From Merdimonas sp963929015 (GTDB lineage Bacteria; Bacillota; Clostridia; Lachnospirales; Lachnospiraceae), in contig NZ_CAWVHE010000014.1 of the NCBI RefSeq assembly GCF_963929015.1, forward strand, positions 24,245-88,244: a stretch of DNA of 64,000 nucleotides, written 5' to 3'. Below, in pieces: positions 24,719-33,718 of this stretch. The position numbers and the translations under genes were made by a program. Numbering within the stretch: the stretch's first letter is position 1; each line of letters starts with the position of its first letter. The notes under the pieces were generated by a model that did not search any database, was not told the origin of the DNA, and saw nothing but the letters and a program-made list of their open reading frames with translations.

Positions 24719-26614
24719 CTATCCTGCGTTGCTGGCCGCGATCTTTACCCGGCTCCACAAATCGCTGATGATCTTTTTGGTATCTTCATTATAGACGAAT
24801 ACCTCGTCATTTTCATTGTCAGTCCGCGGAATGTAAGCATTGATGCCCTCGTAATCTCCGCCCTCGCCGGACAATGCGTCCATGACCTCCTGGTTTGCGG
24901 AAGTATATCCCACATAACTGGAGTTATCATACGCCCCGTCATACTCGCTGGCATAATTGATAAATGCATGGGCCAGCTCCGGGTTCTTGGCGTTCTTCGG
25001 GATCACCATGGCGTCTGACCACAGGTTGGTCCCGCTCTCCGGCATATAGTATCCCATGTCCGGATTTTCCGCCATCACATAAGACGCATCTCCGGAATAG
25101 ATCAGTCCCAGCGCTTTTCTTCCCTGGGCCATGTTGTCAATGATCTCGTCGGTCACGATCTCCGTATCCATGGTCTCCACGCACTGTACCAGCCAGTCAT
25201 AGGCCTCCTGAAGCTCCTGCTCATTCTCTGTATTCATCGAATATCCCAGAGCTTTCAGCGCCATCATAAAGGAATCTCTCTCCGAATCATAGAGATACAC
25301 ATCCCCTTTATACTTTTCATCCAGGAAAATGTTGAATCCTTCTTTTTCCAGGTCTTCTAAGTCCACCTTGTTCTTGTCATAGACGATTCCCACGGTTCCC
25401 CAGAAATAAGGAACAGAATACTCATTTCCCGGATCATAGGGAAGGCCTTTCACCGCGTCTGCCAGAAGATCCATGCAGGTGATCTTCTCCGGATCCAGCT
25501 TCTGAAGCAGATCTTCCTCAATGAGCCTCTGGATCATATAATCGCTGGGCACCAGGATGTCGTAGGACTCCCCGTTTGCCACCTTGATATACATCTGCTC
25601 ATTGGAATCAAAGTTCTCCATGACCACAGATGCGCCGGTCTCTTCCTCAAAGTCGCCGATGATATTTTCGCCGGTGTACTCACCCCAGTTGTAGATGTGC
25701 AGGGTCTGTCCTTCAAAGGGCCGGTTGGAACCGCCGCCTCCAAGGTTCACCGCGCAGATCCCCACTGCCGCTGCCGCAAATACAGCTGCCGCCGCAGGCA
25801 GAAGTCTTCTTCTTTTTCCCACAGTCTCCGCCTTCCTGCTCTTCGCCGCAAGGATGGGCGCCAGGTTGATCAGAACAAGCACAATGGTGATGATCACTAC
25901 CACCAGGGTGGAAATGGCGTTGATGCTGGGGTTGACCCGCTTGCTCATGGTGTAGACCACGATACTTAAGTTCTTGACGCCTCTTCCTGTTACAAAATAG
26001 GAAATGATAAAATCATCCACTGACATGGTAAATGCGATCAGCGCCCCGGACACGATGCCCGGCGTGATCTGTGGAACGATCACCTTGGTAAGCGCCTGCC
26101 AGGGCGTCGCGCCAAGATCCATGGCTGCGTCCGCCAGGTTGGGATCCAGGCTGCGGATCTTTGGCATTACCGACAGGATCACATAAGGGATACAAAAGGC
26201 AATGTGAGCCAGCAGCATGGTCATGTAGCCTTTTTCAATCTTAAATGTGATAAACAGCAGCATAAAACCGATGGCTGTTACAATCTCCGGATTCATCATG
26301 GGCAGATTGTTTACCTGATCCATCACATTCCGGATCACCTTCTTAGACTTGCTAAGCCCGATGGCGGAAATGGTTCCCACTACCGTAGAGATAAACGTGG
26401 CCAGGATGGCGATGCTGAACGTGGTATACAACGCTTCCATCATATCCTGGGATTCCAGCATGTGCCGGTACCAGCGCAGGGAAAATCCGGTAAAGCTGGT
26501 CAGGGATTTTCCGTCATTGAAGGAGAAAATAATCATATATCCAATGGGAAGATAGAAAAACAGGATCATCAGGATCATCAGAATCTTCCCAAAAGGCCGT
26601 TTTCCTTTGTTCAT
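24719..26614 (-). CDS. potCD: Fused spermidine/putrescine ABC permease and substrate-binding protein (PotC-PotD)
   Basis: Residues 1-270 are a PotC-type inner-membrane permease with about six membrane segments and the coupling motif AAMDLGATPWQALTKVIVPQ. A basic linker (GKRRRLLP) and one further membrane segment lead to a PotD-type binding protein (about 300-631) starting LHIYNWGEYTGENIIGDFEE and including ILVPSDYMIQRLIEEDLLQK. The fusion tethers the binding domain outside, next to the channel, instead of using a free lipoprotein. Such fusions are known in some Firmicutes. The gene is last in the order regulator-potA-potB-potCD, four bases after potB. Confidence 0.93.
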   Translation of the reverse strand: MNKGKRPFGKILMILMILFFYLPIGYMIIFSFNDGKSLTSFTGFSLRWYRHMLESQDMMEALYTTFSIAILATFISTVVGTISAIGLSKSKKVIRNVMDQVNNLPMMNPEIVTAIGFMLLFITFKIEKGYMTMLLAHIAFCIPYVILSVMPKIRSLDPNLADAAMDLGATPWQALTKVIVPQITPGIVSGALIAFTMSVDDFIISYFVTGRGVKNLSIVVYTMSKRVNPSINAISTLVVVIITIVLVLINLAPILAAKSRKAETVGKRRRLLPAAAAVFAAAAVGICAVNLGGGGSNRPFEGQTLHIYNWGEYTGENIIGDFEEETGASVVMENFDSNEQMYIKVANGESYDILVPSDYMIQRLIEEDLLQKLDPEKITCMDLLADAVKGLPYDPGNEYSVPYFWGTVGIVYDKNKVDLEDLEKEGFNIFLDEKYKGDVYLYDSERDSFMMALKALGYSMNTENEQELQEAYDWLVQCVETMDTEIVTDEIIDNMAQGRKALGLIYSGDASYVMAENPDMGYYMPESGTNLWSDAMVIPKNAKNPELAHAFINYASEYDGAYDNSSYVGYTSANQEVMDALSGEGGDYEGINAYIPRTDNENDEVFVYNEDTKKIISDLWSRVKIAASNAG

Positions 26615-26618
26615 CCGA

Positions 26619-27455
26619 TTACTCCTCCTTTCCGCCCTGGTTGCGGATCTCGATCTTGCGGACCGCCATCATCAGAAGCATCATGATCACAGCCATGATC
26701 ATAGAGATGGCGCTGCCGAAGTTCCACTCGCCAACCGTGATAAACTGGTTTTCGATCATATTTCCGATGAGGAAATACTGTCCCCCGCCCAGAAGCTTGG
26801 GGATAAAGAAGGAGCTGACTGCAGGCAGAAATACCAGGGTGATGCCATTGATCACACCCGGCAGGGACAAAGGCAATGTCACCCGCCCGAAGGTCTGCAC
26901 CGGCCCTGCTCCCAGATCCGCGCTGGCCTCCAGAAGCGAATGATCCATCTTGCTTAAAGAGGTCTGGATCTGCAGGATCATAAACGGCAGGAAGTTATAT
27001 ACCATGCCAAGAAGCACGGCCCCTTCCGTGTATAAAAGTTCCCCGTCCCCCAGGCCGAAGAGGCTTAAGATCCTCTGGATCAGGCCGCCTTCGCTTAACA
27101 GGCCGATCCAGGCATAGGTGCGAACCAGCATGTTGATCCACATGGGGATGGTGATGCATAAGATCAGGATATTCTGCACTTTTTCCCGGCTGCGGGCAAT
27201 AAAATATGCCACGGGATAGCCGAGGATCAGACAGATAATGGTGGTCTTAACCGCGATCAGGAGCGAACGCCAGAGGATCAATAAGAAATCCTGGTCGGTA
27301 AAAAATTTGACGTAATGCTCCAGTGTAAAGGAAAAGGAGATGATGCTGTTGCCGGGCTCCATCACGGAATACAGCGCGATCAGAGCCATGGGGAGCACCA
27401 GCATCAGCGCCGCCCATACAAGATACGGCCAGGCCAGCTGTGAAAAGCGTTTCAC
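26619..27455 (-). CDS. potB: Spermidine/putrescine ABC transporter permease PotB
   Basis: The 278-residue protein has six predicted membrane segments. It carries the EAA-type coupling loop LEASADLGAGPVQTFGRVTL that contacts the ATPase. The N-terminus reads QLAWPYLVWAALMLVLPMAL and the periplasmic side has NMLVRTYAWIGLL, both typical of PotB/PotH. It lies between potA (4-base gap) and potCD (4-base gap) and should pair with the PotC part of the fusion to form the channel. Confidence 0.92.
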   Translation of the reverse strand: MKRFSQLAWPYLVWAALMLVLPMALIALYSVMEPGNSIISFSFTLEHYVKFFTDQDFLLILWRSLLIAVKTTIICLILGYPVAYFIARSREKVQNILILCITIPMWINMLVRTYAWIGLLSEGGLIQRILSLFGLGDGELLYTEGAVLLGMVYNFLPFMILQIQTSLSKMDHSLLEASADLGAGPVQTFGRVTLPLSLPGVINGITLVFLPAVSSFFIPKLLGGGQYFLIGNMIENQFITVGEWNFGSAISMIMAVIMMLLMMAVRKIEIRNQGGKEE

Positions 27456-27458
27456 GTT

Positions 27459-29036
27459 TTAATACCCCGTCCTGGACATAACATGGATGTCTTCCGGGAA
27501 GAATGTCAGGCCGACCTCCTGACCCACTTCGGAATAATCCGTGGTATGGATCTTAAACTCCCGTCCGGTGGTCCAGAAGGTAATCGGATAAATGCCCTCC
27601 TTCATGTTCTCCGGATCAAAATCATAATCCACACTGATGTCCACACTCTGCTCTTCATCACTGAGTTTCCATCCCTGGGCATTGGCCCAGGTCTTAAGAT
27701 CTGTATCCAGAGCCTGAGACTCTGTAATCTCGTCTACAGTCTTGATAAAGTTAAAGGCCATGACCGCTTCATTTGCCTTCTCATTTTTCACGAAAGGCTG
27801 GTCCACTACAAAGATGGTCCGCTCTACTTTGGTGCCGCCTGCGGTTGCAAACACTACCGGATACTGGCCTTCTTCTTTTGCCACTTCGTACTCCAGTTTT
27901 GCGATGGATATGTACTCGTCTGTCTCAGGATCCCAGGCCTGGGCATTGGCGCGGGCAATGACTTCTTTATCGTCCAGCTCTTCCACATCGTCGATATCCA
28001 CATAGAAGTTGCTGGCGCTGATCATTTCCTTGCCGTCCTCGCTGGCCACGTCATGATTCTGGATGACACGCATATTGACCGTCACGCTGGTTCCGGGAAC
28101 CGTCTCCACGATAATCTCATAATGCACACCCTTAAACAGCACGCTTAACACCTCTCCGGTCATCTTGCCGTCTTTGACGTCCACAATATCAATATCCTCC
28201 GGACGGATCACCACGTCCACCGGCTCTTTCTCTTTGAATCCAAAGTCCACACAGTCAAAGGTAATGTCGTCAAACTGTACCTTGTAATCCTCCAGCATGA
28301 GTCCCTTCAGGATGTTGCTCTCGCCGATAAAGTTTGCCACAAACCGGTTGGAAGGTTCATTGTAAATGTCCTCCGGAGTGCCCACCTGCTGGATCTCGCC
28401 GTGATTCATTACCACGATCTTGTCAGACATGGTAAGCGCCTCTTCCTGATCGTGGGTTACAAAGATAAAGGTAATGCCTACCTCCTGCTGGATCCGCTTC
28501 AGCTCGTACTGCATTTCCTTTCGAAGCTTCAGGTCCAGCGCAGCCAGCGGCTCGTCCAGCAGCAGCACCTTCGGCTCGTTGACCAGGGCTCTGGCAATCG
28601 CCACCCGCTGCTGCTGTCCGCCGGATAAAAGGGTGGTATTCTTATCTTCAAATCCTTCCAGTCCGATGAGACGCAGCATCTTCATGACCTTCTGATCAAT
28701 GATGTCCTTACTCATCTTCTTGATCTTCAGCCCGAACGCAATATTTTCATAGACACTCAGATGGGGAAACAGGGCATATTTCTGGAATACCGTGTTTAAC
28801 TCCCGCTCATAAGGGGGCTTTTTACTGATCTCTTCTCCGTCAAAGATCACGCTTCCCTCATCTGCGTCCAGGAATCCCCCCAGGATCCGCAGAAGGGTCG
28901 TCTTACCGCACCCGCTGGGCCCTAAGAGGGTTACAAATTCATTTTCATAAATATCCAGATTCACGCCTTTTAAGACAATCTGGCCATCAAAGCTTTTTAC
29001 GATATTGCGAAACTCGATCAGCTTCTTCTCTTCCAT
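27459..29036 (-). CDS. potA: Polyamine ABC transporter ATP-binding protein PotA with inserted repeat domains
   Basis: The 525-residue protein is about 150 longer than usual. Residues 1-240 are a normal ABC ATPase: Walker A LLGPSGCGKTTLL, signature LLSGGQQQRVAIARAL, Walker B VLLLDEP, and switch His in FVTHDQEEA. A TOBE region follows. From about 345 to 500 come two similar ~75-residue units (ARANAQAW...EGQYPVVF and TWANAQGW...EGIYPITF) that look Ig-like. The usual TOBE ending VGLTFFPEDIHVMS closes the chain. The insertion seems to split the TOBE domain and may sense something or bind a partner. Start 29036 follows GAGAGGAGATGTGAG. Confidence 0.9.
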   Translation of the reverse strand: MEEKKLIEFRNIVKSFDGQIVLKGVNLDIYENEFVTLLGPSGCGKTTLLRILGGFLDADEGSVIFDGEEISKKPPYERELNTVFQKYALFPHLSVYENIAFGLKIKKMSKDIIDQKVMKMLRLIGLEGFEDKNTTLLSGGQQQRVAIARALVNEPKVLLLDEPLAALDLKLRKEMQYELKRIQQEVGITFIFVTHDQEEALTMSDKIVVMNHGEIQQVGTPEDIYNEPSNRFVANFIGESNILKGLMLEDYKVQFDDITFDCVDFGFKEKEPVDVVIRPEDIDIVDVKDGKMTGEVLSVLFKGVHYEIIVETVPGTSVTVNMRVIQNHDVASEDGKEMISASNFYVDIDDVEELDDKEVIARANAQAWDPETDEYISIAKLEYEVAKEEGQYPVVFATAGGTKVERTIFVVDQPFVKNEKANEAVMAFNFIKTVDEITESQALDTDLKTWANAQGWKLSDEEQSVDISVDYDFDPENMKEGIYPITFWTTGREFKIHTTDYSEVGQEVGLTFFPEDIHVMSRTGY

Positions 29037-29077
29037 CTCACATCTCCTCTCACTCTCATTCGTTTCTATCCTCACGA

Positions 29078-29611
29078 TCAGAACATGGGCGGCGTGGTGA
29101 TCCAGAGGATCTTTGCCTCCGTACTGCCGTGATTGTACAGGTAGTGGCTTCTGGATCCATCTATGTAAAAGGTCTCCTTTGCCTTTACCCTGTACTTTTT
29201 GCCGCCCTGCACGATGGTCACCGCTCCTTTCAGGACATAGCCAAATTCTTCCCCCTGGTAGGCGGATATGATCTGGCTCTTTTTGTGGGGATGCAGCGTA
29301 AATAAAATGGGCTCCATCTCATTTTTCTGTGCGTTTGGCACCACCCACTCGATGGTGTAGTCCTCCTGCTCATCCACAAAAAAGTCCTGTGTCTGAAATA
29401 CGATCTGTGATTCTTCCTCCTCCCGGAAGAACTCTGACAGGTTGCTTCCCAGCGCCTCCAGGATATCCTGAAGTGTGGCAATACTCGGCGTAGTCAGGTT
29501 ACGCTCCACCTGCGAAAGGAAGCCTTTGGTAAGTTCGCTCCTGGATGCAAGATCCCCCAGTGTCAGATCATTCTGCAGACGCAGCTCTTTTAATTTTTTT
29601 CCGATATCCAC
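29078..29611 (-). CDS. XRE-cupin transcriptional regulator of the polyamine operon
   Basis: The 177-residue protein has an N-terminal HTH (LTLGDLASRSELTKGFLSQV) and a C-terminal cupin (GEEFGYVLKGAVTIVQGGKK and SRSHYLYNHG). This is the PuuR-like architecture in which the cupin binds a small effector, often a polyamine or derivative. It is the first gene of the run, 41 bases before potA. The AT-rich stretch 29612-29730 should hold the operon promoter. Autoregulation and polyamine response are inferred from context. Confidence 0.88.
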   Translation of the reverse strand: MDIGKKLKELRLQNDLTLGDLASRSELTKGFLSQVERNLTTPSIATLQDILEALGSNLSEFFREEEESQIVFQTQDFFVDEQEDYTIEWVVPNAQKNEMEPILFTLHPHKKSQIISAYQGEEFGYVLKGAVTIVQGGKKYRVKAKETFYIDGSRSHYLYNHGSTEAKILWITTPPMF

Positions 29612-29732
29612 ACTTTCACCTCCGGTTTTCTAATACTATACTTTTAGTTAAAAATTAGCGAACTAATCACATTATACACAGGCGGAAAAATATTGCAAGA
29701 TGTTTCCGTAATTTTTCTTTTATTTAGCACAA

Positions 29733-29774
29733 AAAACCGGCGGCAGGGATTTTACATTCCCGCCGCCGGTTTTT
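29733..29774. terminator. Terminator after nth
   Basis: AAAACCGGCGGCAGGGA pairs with TCCCGCCGCCGGTTTT around a short AT loop, and T-runs flank it on both strands. It separates nth from the polyamine operon. Confidence 0.85.
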
Positions 29775-29778
29775 CTTT

Positions 29779-30420
29779 TTATATCTTCTTTTTACAGATA
29801 TCGGCAAGACAGCACTGGTCGCAACGCGGTTTTGTCCGGGCCGTACAGACGTCCCGCCCGTGATACACCAGCCGGTGGCAGAAATCGCTTCCCTCTTCCG
29901 GGGGAATGATCTTCCACAGTTCCATCTCTACCTTCTTCGGATCTTTGATGCCGTCCACCAGCCCCATCCGGTTGACCAGACGGATGCAGTGGGTGTCCGT
30001 AACGATCGCCGGTTTCCCGAACACATCGCCCATGATCAGATTGGCGCTCTTCCTGCCCACCCCGGGCAGCTTCAACAGCGCGTCGAAATCATCCGGCACA
30101 TGATCGTCGTATTCCTCATGGAGGATCTTCATGCAGGCGCTGATATCCCTGGCCTTGCTTCTTCCGAGACCACAGGGCCTTACGATCTCTTCAATATCGC
30201 CAACGTCCGCCGCTGCCAGAGAGGCCACGTCCGGATATTTTTCATAAAGTCCTTCCACAACTACATTGACTCTGGCGTCCGTGCACTGGGCTGCCAGCCG
30301 GACGCTGACCAGAAGCTTCCAGGCCTGGTCATAATCCAGGGTGCATCCGGCGTCCGGATATTCTTCTTTCAGACGCTGGATGATCTCCAGTGCCAGCGCC
30401 TTCTTTGCCTTTTGTGTCAT
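29779..30420 (-). CDS. nth: Endonuclease III
   Basis: The 213-residue DNA glycosylase/AP lyase removes oxidised pyrimidines in base-excision repair. The helix-hairpin-helix is LLKLPGVGRKSAN with the catalytic Lys, and VTDTHCIRLVNRMG holds the catalytic Asp. The C-terminal [4Fe-4S] cluster uses CTARTKPRCDQCCLADIC (C-x7-C-x2-C-x5-C counting from the first Cys). It lies 24 bases after the YbaK-type gene, in a probable run with the DUF362 gene. Confidence 0.95.
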   Translation of the reverse strand: MTQKAKKALALEIIQRLKEEYPDAGCTLDYDQAWKLLVSVRLAAQCTDARVNVVVEGLYEKYPDVASLAAADVGDIEEIVRPCGLGRSKARDISACMKILHEEYDDHVPDDFDALLKLPGVGRKSANLIMGDVFGKPAIVTDTHCIRLVNRMGLVDGIKDPKKVEMELWKIIPPEEGSDFCHRLVYHGRDVCTARTKPRCDQCCLADICKKKI

Positions 30421-30444
30421 AAGATTCTCCTCTTTTGTCTCCCT

Positions 30445-30993
30445 TTATTTGTTCCCGTCGCTTAGCGTCACCTTGATGTAATCATGATGCACCGCTTCCA
30501 GATATTTTCCGAATACGTCTTCTGTTTTCAGCCGGATGCTGGAGGTGTTGACGCAGGGGTGGCAAGCGTACCATGGCCTCCCAAGAAGCTCTTCGTCCAC
30601 CAGAAGCTGCACCTGATTCTCCGGATCAAAGATCAGCCCCATGATCGTGGCCGATCCCGGTGTTACGTTTAACAGCCGTTCCATATCCTCACCGGAAGCA
30701 AAGGACAGACGGGACGAGGGGATCTGCTTCGACAGCTCCCCGGTCTTAAGCGCTTTCTCTCCCGGCAGTACCAGCAGATAGAAACGGGTCTTCTGCCGGT
30801 TGCACAAAAAGAGGTTTTTGCAGATCTCGATCCCCAGCGATTCGTCCACTTCCTGACAGGCTTCAATGGTCATCACCGGCTCATGATCCACTCTGTCGTA
30901 CGCAATCTTAAGAGAGTCTAACAGATCATAGACTCCCCGCTCTTTTTCCTCTCTACCTTCCAGGCTCTCAGGCCTTCCCTGATACACTTTCAT
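30445..30993 (-). CDS. Prolyl-tRNA editing (YbaK/ProX-type) deacylase
   Basis: The 182-residue protein belongs to the YbaK/aaRS-associated group, probably the ProXp/PrdX branch that hydrolyses mischarged Ala-tRNA-Pro. It has VYDLLDSLKIAYDRVDHEPV at the start, the conserved Lys in GIEICKNLFLCNRQKTRFYL, and GSATIMGLIFD and WYACHPCVNTSSI toward the C-terminus, a pattern typical of ProX. Which tRNA it edits cannot be told from sequence alone. It lies between the DUF362 gene and nth with gaps under 25 bases. Confidence 0.88.
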   Translation of the reverse strand: MKVYQGRPESLEGREEKERGVYDLLDSLKIAYDRVDHEPVMTIEACQEVDESLGIEICKNLFLCNRQKTRFYLLVLPGEKALKTGELSKQIPSSRLSFASGEDMERLLNVTPGSATIMGLIFDPENQVQLLVDEELLGRPWYACHPCVNTSSIRLKTEDVFGKYLEAVHHDYIKVTLSDGNK

Positions 30994-31016
30994 ACGCTGT
31001 CCGGCCTCCTGATGTC

Positions 31017-32120
31017 TTAGATTTCGATCAACTCATATTCCTGGGTGCCGATGCCGATCTTCTCTGCATGCTCCAGGCAGCTTTTCCAGTTGGTCTCCGG
31101 CGCAGAATCTGTAAAATGATCATGATGTACATGGGGCATCCGATCCAGCTGACTGTCCGCAATCACCGGCTGGCGGTTTACCGCATCCGCGCAGGCGCGG
31201 TCCAGCGCCACCGGATCAAAGGAAGCAAACATTCCCACATCCGGAACGATGGGGATATCGTTTTCTGCATGGCAGTCGCAGTTGGGGGATACGTCAATGA
31301 CCAGGCTGACATGGAAATGCGGCCGGTCTTTTAAAACTGCCAGGCTGTATTCCGCAATCTTGCAGTTCAGGATATCATTGGACTCGTCGCTTGCCGGCCG
31401 CACCGCGTCTTTGGGACAGACGCCAATACAGCGGCCGCAGCCTACGCATTTATCATGGTCAATGGAAGCTTTGCGGTCCGTAATGGACGGCGCGTCGTGG
31501 GCACAGACCCTGATACAGTTGCCGCAGCCGATGCAGTTTTCCTGCTTTACATACGGCTTGCCGGCGCTGTGCATCTCCATCTTTCCTGCCCGGGATCCGC
31601 AGCCCATACCGATATTTTTCAGCGCTCCGCCAAATCCCGTGGCTTCATGTCCTTTAAAATGGTTCAACGTCAAAAATACGTCCGCGTCCATAACGGCGCG
31701 TCCGATCTTTGCTTCCTTTATATATTCTCCGTCAATAGGCACCAGTTCTTCATCCGTTCCCTTCAGCCCGTCCGCGATGAGCACATGACAGCCTGTGGAA
31801 AACGGGGAAAACCCGTTTTTATACGCGGAGTCCAGGTGATCCAGGGCATTCTTTCTTCCGCCTACATACAGGGTATTGCAGTCGGTAAGAAACGGTTTCC
31901 CGCCCAGCTCTTTTACCAGGTCTGCCATTACCGCCGCATAGTTGGGCCGGAGGAATGCAAGATTCCCCGGCTCTCCAAAATGCATCTTGATCGCAGTATA
32001 CTTGTTTTCAAAATCAATGTCAGCAATTCCTGCTGTTTTCATCAGCCGCCGCATTTTCTGAGGAAGATTTTCCTGAAAGGAAGCCCTCATGTTCGTAAAG
32101 TATACCTTTGATTTTTCCAT
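31017..32120 (-). CDS. DUF362 protein with two [4Fe-4S] ferredoxin clusters
   Basis: The 367-residue protein has a DUF362 domain (MHFGEPGNLAFLRPNYAA, NHFKGHEATGFGGALKNIGM) into which a 2[4Fe-4S] ferredoxin module is placed near residues 185-240. Its clusters are CIGCGNCIRVCAHDAP and CVGCGRCIGVCPKDA. Such proteins are common in anaerobes, and the electron-transfer partner is unknown. I use the second ATG (32120) because AAGAAGG lies seven bases upstream; 32126 is too close to it. No membrane segment is seen, so it is cytoplasmic. Confidence 0.88.
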   Translation of the reverse strand: MEKSKVYFTNMRASFQENLPQKMRRLMKTAGIADIDFENKYTAIKMHFGEPGNLAFLRPNYAAVMADLVKELGGKPFLTDCNTLYVGGRKNALDHLDSAYKNGFSPFSTGCHVLIADGLKGTDEELVPIDGEYIKEAKIGRAVMDADVFLTLNHFKGHEATGFGGALKNIGMGCGSRAGKMEMHSAGKPYVKQENCIGCGNCIRVCAHDAPSITDRKASIDHDKCVGCGRCIGVCPKDAVRPASDESNDILNCKIAEYSLAVLKDRPHFHVSLVIDVSPNCDCHAENDIPIVPDVGMFASFDPVALDRACADAVNRQPVIADSQLDRMPHVHHDHFTDSAPETNWKSCLEHAEKIGIGTQEYELIEI

Positions 32121-32147
32121 TTTCATTCCTTCTTTCTGAAACTATTT

Positions 32148-32792
32148 TTAGAATCTTTCTTCACTCCACTCCAGGATGGTTCCGGAATTGGCGTCGATCT
32201 CAAAGTCATATTCCATACCGTTGTAAATAATGTCGCCTTCGTATTTGTATACGCCGTCGTCCAGGTCAAGCTCCATGCGGATATCCTGCTCGGTGGCTCC
32301 GGATACTCTGGAAAGCGCGGTCTCGATTGCCTGTTCCCGGCTGACTGCTACATTCGCATTTCCCGTCTGGGGATTTGTCTGTCCCTGATTACTGTTTTGT
32401 CCGTTGTTCTGAGTGTTCTGGCCGTCATCCTGCACATTGTTCTGAGCGTTCTGTCCATTCTGACTGGTTGTATCATCGGCTCCACTCTGACCGTTGCTCT
32501 GCACCCCGGATCCCCCCCGGTTCTCTGTCTCGGAGCTTAAGATCGATCCGTCCGATGCCTGAATCTCGTAATCATATTCGGTATTATCCACATCAAACTG
32601 GATCTCATAGACTTTTCTTCCGTCGTCCCGGTCCTCCGAAACCTTCAGCCTGGTGGTGTCGGATTCGCTGACTCCTGCATCGTTGAACGCTGCCTCCAGA
32701 GCCGCGTCTCTTCCGATATCCTTGCCGGAGCACCCTGTCACGATGCCTGCTGCCGCCAGTGTTAATACAGTGATTGCTAATAATTTTTTCAT
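32148..32792 (-). CDS. Lipoprotein with two PepSY domains
   Basis: The 214-residue protein has a signal peptide with lipobox (AAAGIVTGC; Cys near residue 21). A first PepSY domain spans about 30-90 (DAALEAAFNDAGVSES, EIQFDVDNTEYDYEI). A Gln/Asn-rich linker covers about 95-145 and a second PepSY domain ends the chain (REQAIETALSRVSGATEQDI, YNGMEYDFEIDANSGTILEW). PepSY proteins often inhibit or modulate proteases or sense at the membrane. The nearby two-component system at 33.7-35.8 kb may control it; a toxin-antitoxin pair lies between them. Confidence 0.88.
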   Translation of the reverse strand: MKKLLAITVLTLAAAGIVTGCSGKDIGRDAALEAAFNDAGVSESDTTRLKVSEDRDDGRKVYEIQFDVDNTEYDYEIQASDGSILSSETENRGGSGVQSNGQSGADDTTSQNGQNAQNNVQDDGQNTQNNGQNSNQGQTNPQTGNANVAVSREQAIETALSRVSGATEQDIRMELDLDDGVYKYEGDIIYNGMEYDFEIDANSGTILEWSEERF

Positions 32793-32946
32793 AGTTTATT
32801 CTCCCTTTCTGTCTTTTATTTTTCTGTTATTTTGTTCTTGTTGAGGTTACTATAACCTGCAAAGATTAAAGGAAGATTAAAAATAAAATTAATTTTTTCT
32901 TTTTTGATCATACGACAGGCCAGGAGATAAGGCTAAGGCACAGCGG

Positions 32947-33345
32947 TCAATCTTCCACGCCTTCACTTTCAAAGAACTGTGTAACAGTCATGCTTTTTGG
33001 ATGTTCCATATCCATACTCAAAAAATCTTTATCACCAGTGAGGATAATGTCCACATCCGACACAATGGCCGCATTTAAGATCGGCTGATCTTTTGCATCA
33101 CGTATCAGCTTTTCCGCATGGTCTACCGCAGGGATTAACTCATAAGACATCTCTGCCAGCAATACTTCCGCATCCGGAAGATACTTTGGTGCTTTCCGCC
33201 CAAGAATATCTCGCAACTCTGCAATATTGCGATCACACAGAACCATTTCGTGATGATCCGCAATATAGAATAACGCCCGCGCCGGTTTGGAACGAGGGAA
33301 AACCAATGCAGAAAACAAGATGTTTGTGTCTACCAATATCCGCAT
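32947..33345 (-). CDS. PIN-domain ribonuclease toxin
   Basis: The 132-residue protein starts at ATG 33345, one base after the antitoxin stop codon, with AAAGGGACGG upstream. It has the PIN acidic residues: Asp in MRILVDTNILFSAL, Glu in NIAELRDIL, Asp in KDQPILNAAI, and VDIILTGDKDF. PIN toxins cleave RNA and are held inactive by the cognate antitoxin. The frame extends six codons upstream inside the antitoxin gene, but the coupled start is more likely. Confidence 0.88.
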   Translation of the reverse strand: MRILVDTNILFSALVFPRSKPARALFYIADHHEMVLCDRNIAELRDILGRKAPKYLPDAEVLLAEMSYELIPAVDHAEKLIRDAKDQPILNAAIVSDVDIILTGDKDFLSMDMEHPKSMTVTQFFESEGVED

Positions 33346-33346
33346 T

Positions 33347-33613
33347 TTACCGTCCCTTTCCATAACGCACTTCGTCTACAAGTGCCTGAATATCGTCCTC
33401 GCTGGACACACCCAGTTCTTCGGCTGCTCCGGCAAAAGCGGCCTGTGCTTTTCGGATAGCCGCAGCAGAAGCGTTACTGACAACAATCTCCCCATTCTGC
33501 TTTTGGAAAAACAGAATTTTATCGCCTGATTTCAACCCAAGCTGTCGCCTGATTTCTACCGGCACAGTGATTTGGCCATTTGCAGAAATTTTCGCCAGAT
33601 TCATACCATTCAC
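33347..33613 (-). CDS. AbrB/MazE-type antitoxin
   Basis: The 88-residue protein has an N-terminal swapped-hairpin DNA-binding fold: MNLAKISANGQITVPVEIRR followed by LGLKSGDKILFFQKQNGEIV. The C-terminal helices (about 50-88) are expected to block the PIN toxin. It lies directly upstream of the toxin, as in VapBC-like modules. The pair is probably repressed by its own complex at the promoter in 33614-33660. Confidence 0.88.
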   Translation of the reverse strand: MNGMNLAKISANGQITVPVEIRRQLGLKSGDKILFFQKQNGEIVVSNASAAAIRKAQAAFAGAAEELGVSSEDDIQALVDEVRYGKGR

Positions 33614-33718
33614 CCTTTCTATTCTTTAGAATTCAAGTTTTCTTTACTTCTGTCTATATTATATCCCCTGTATCAGGGAAAGTAAACTCGTCCCTGTAAA
33701 AAGAATCTCTCTTTTTCA

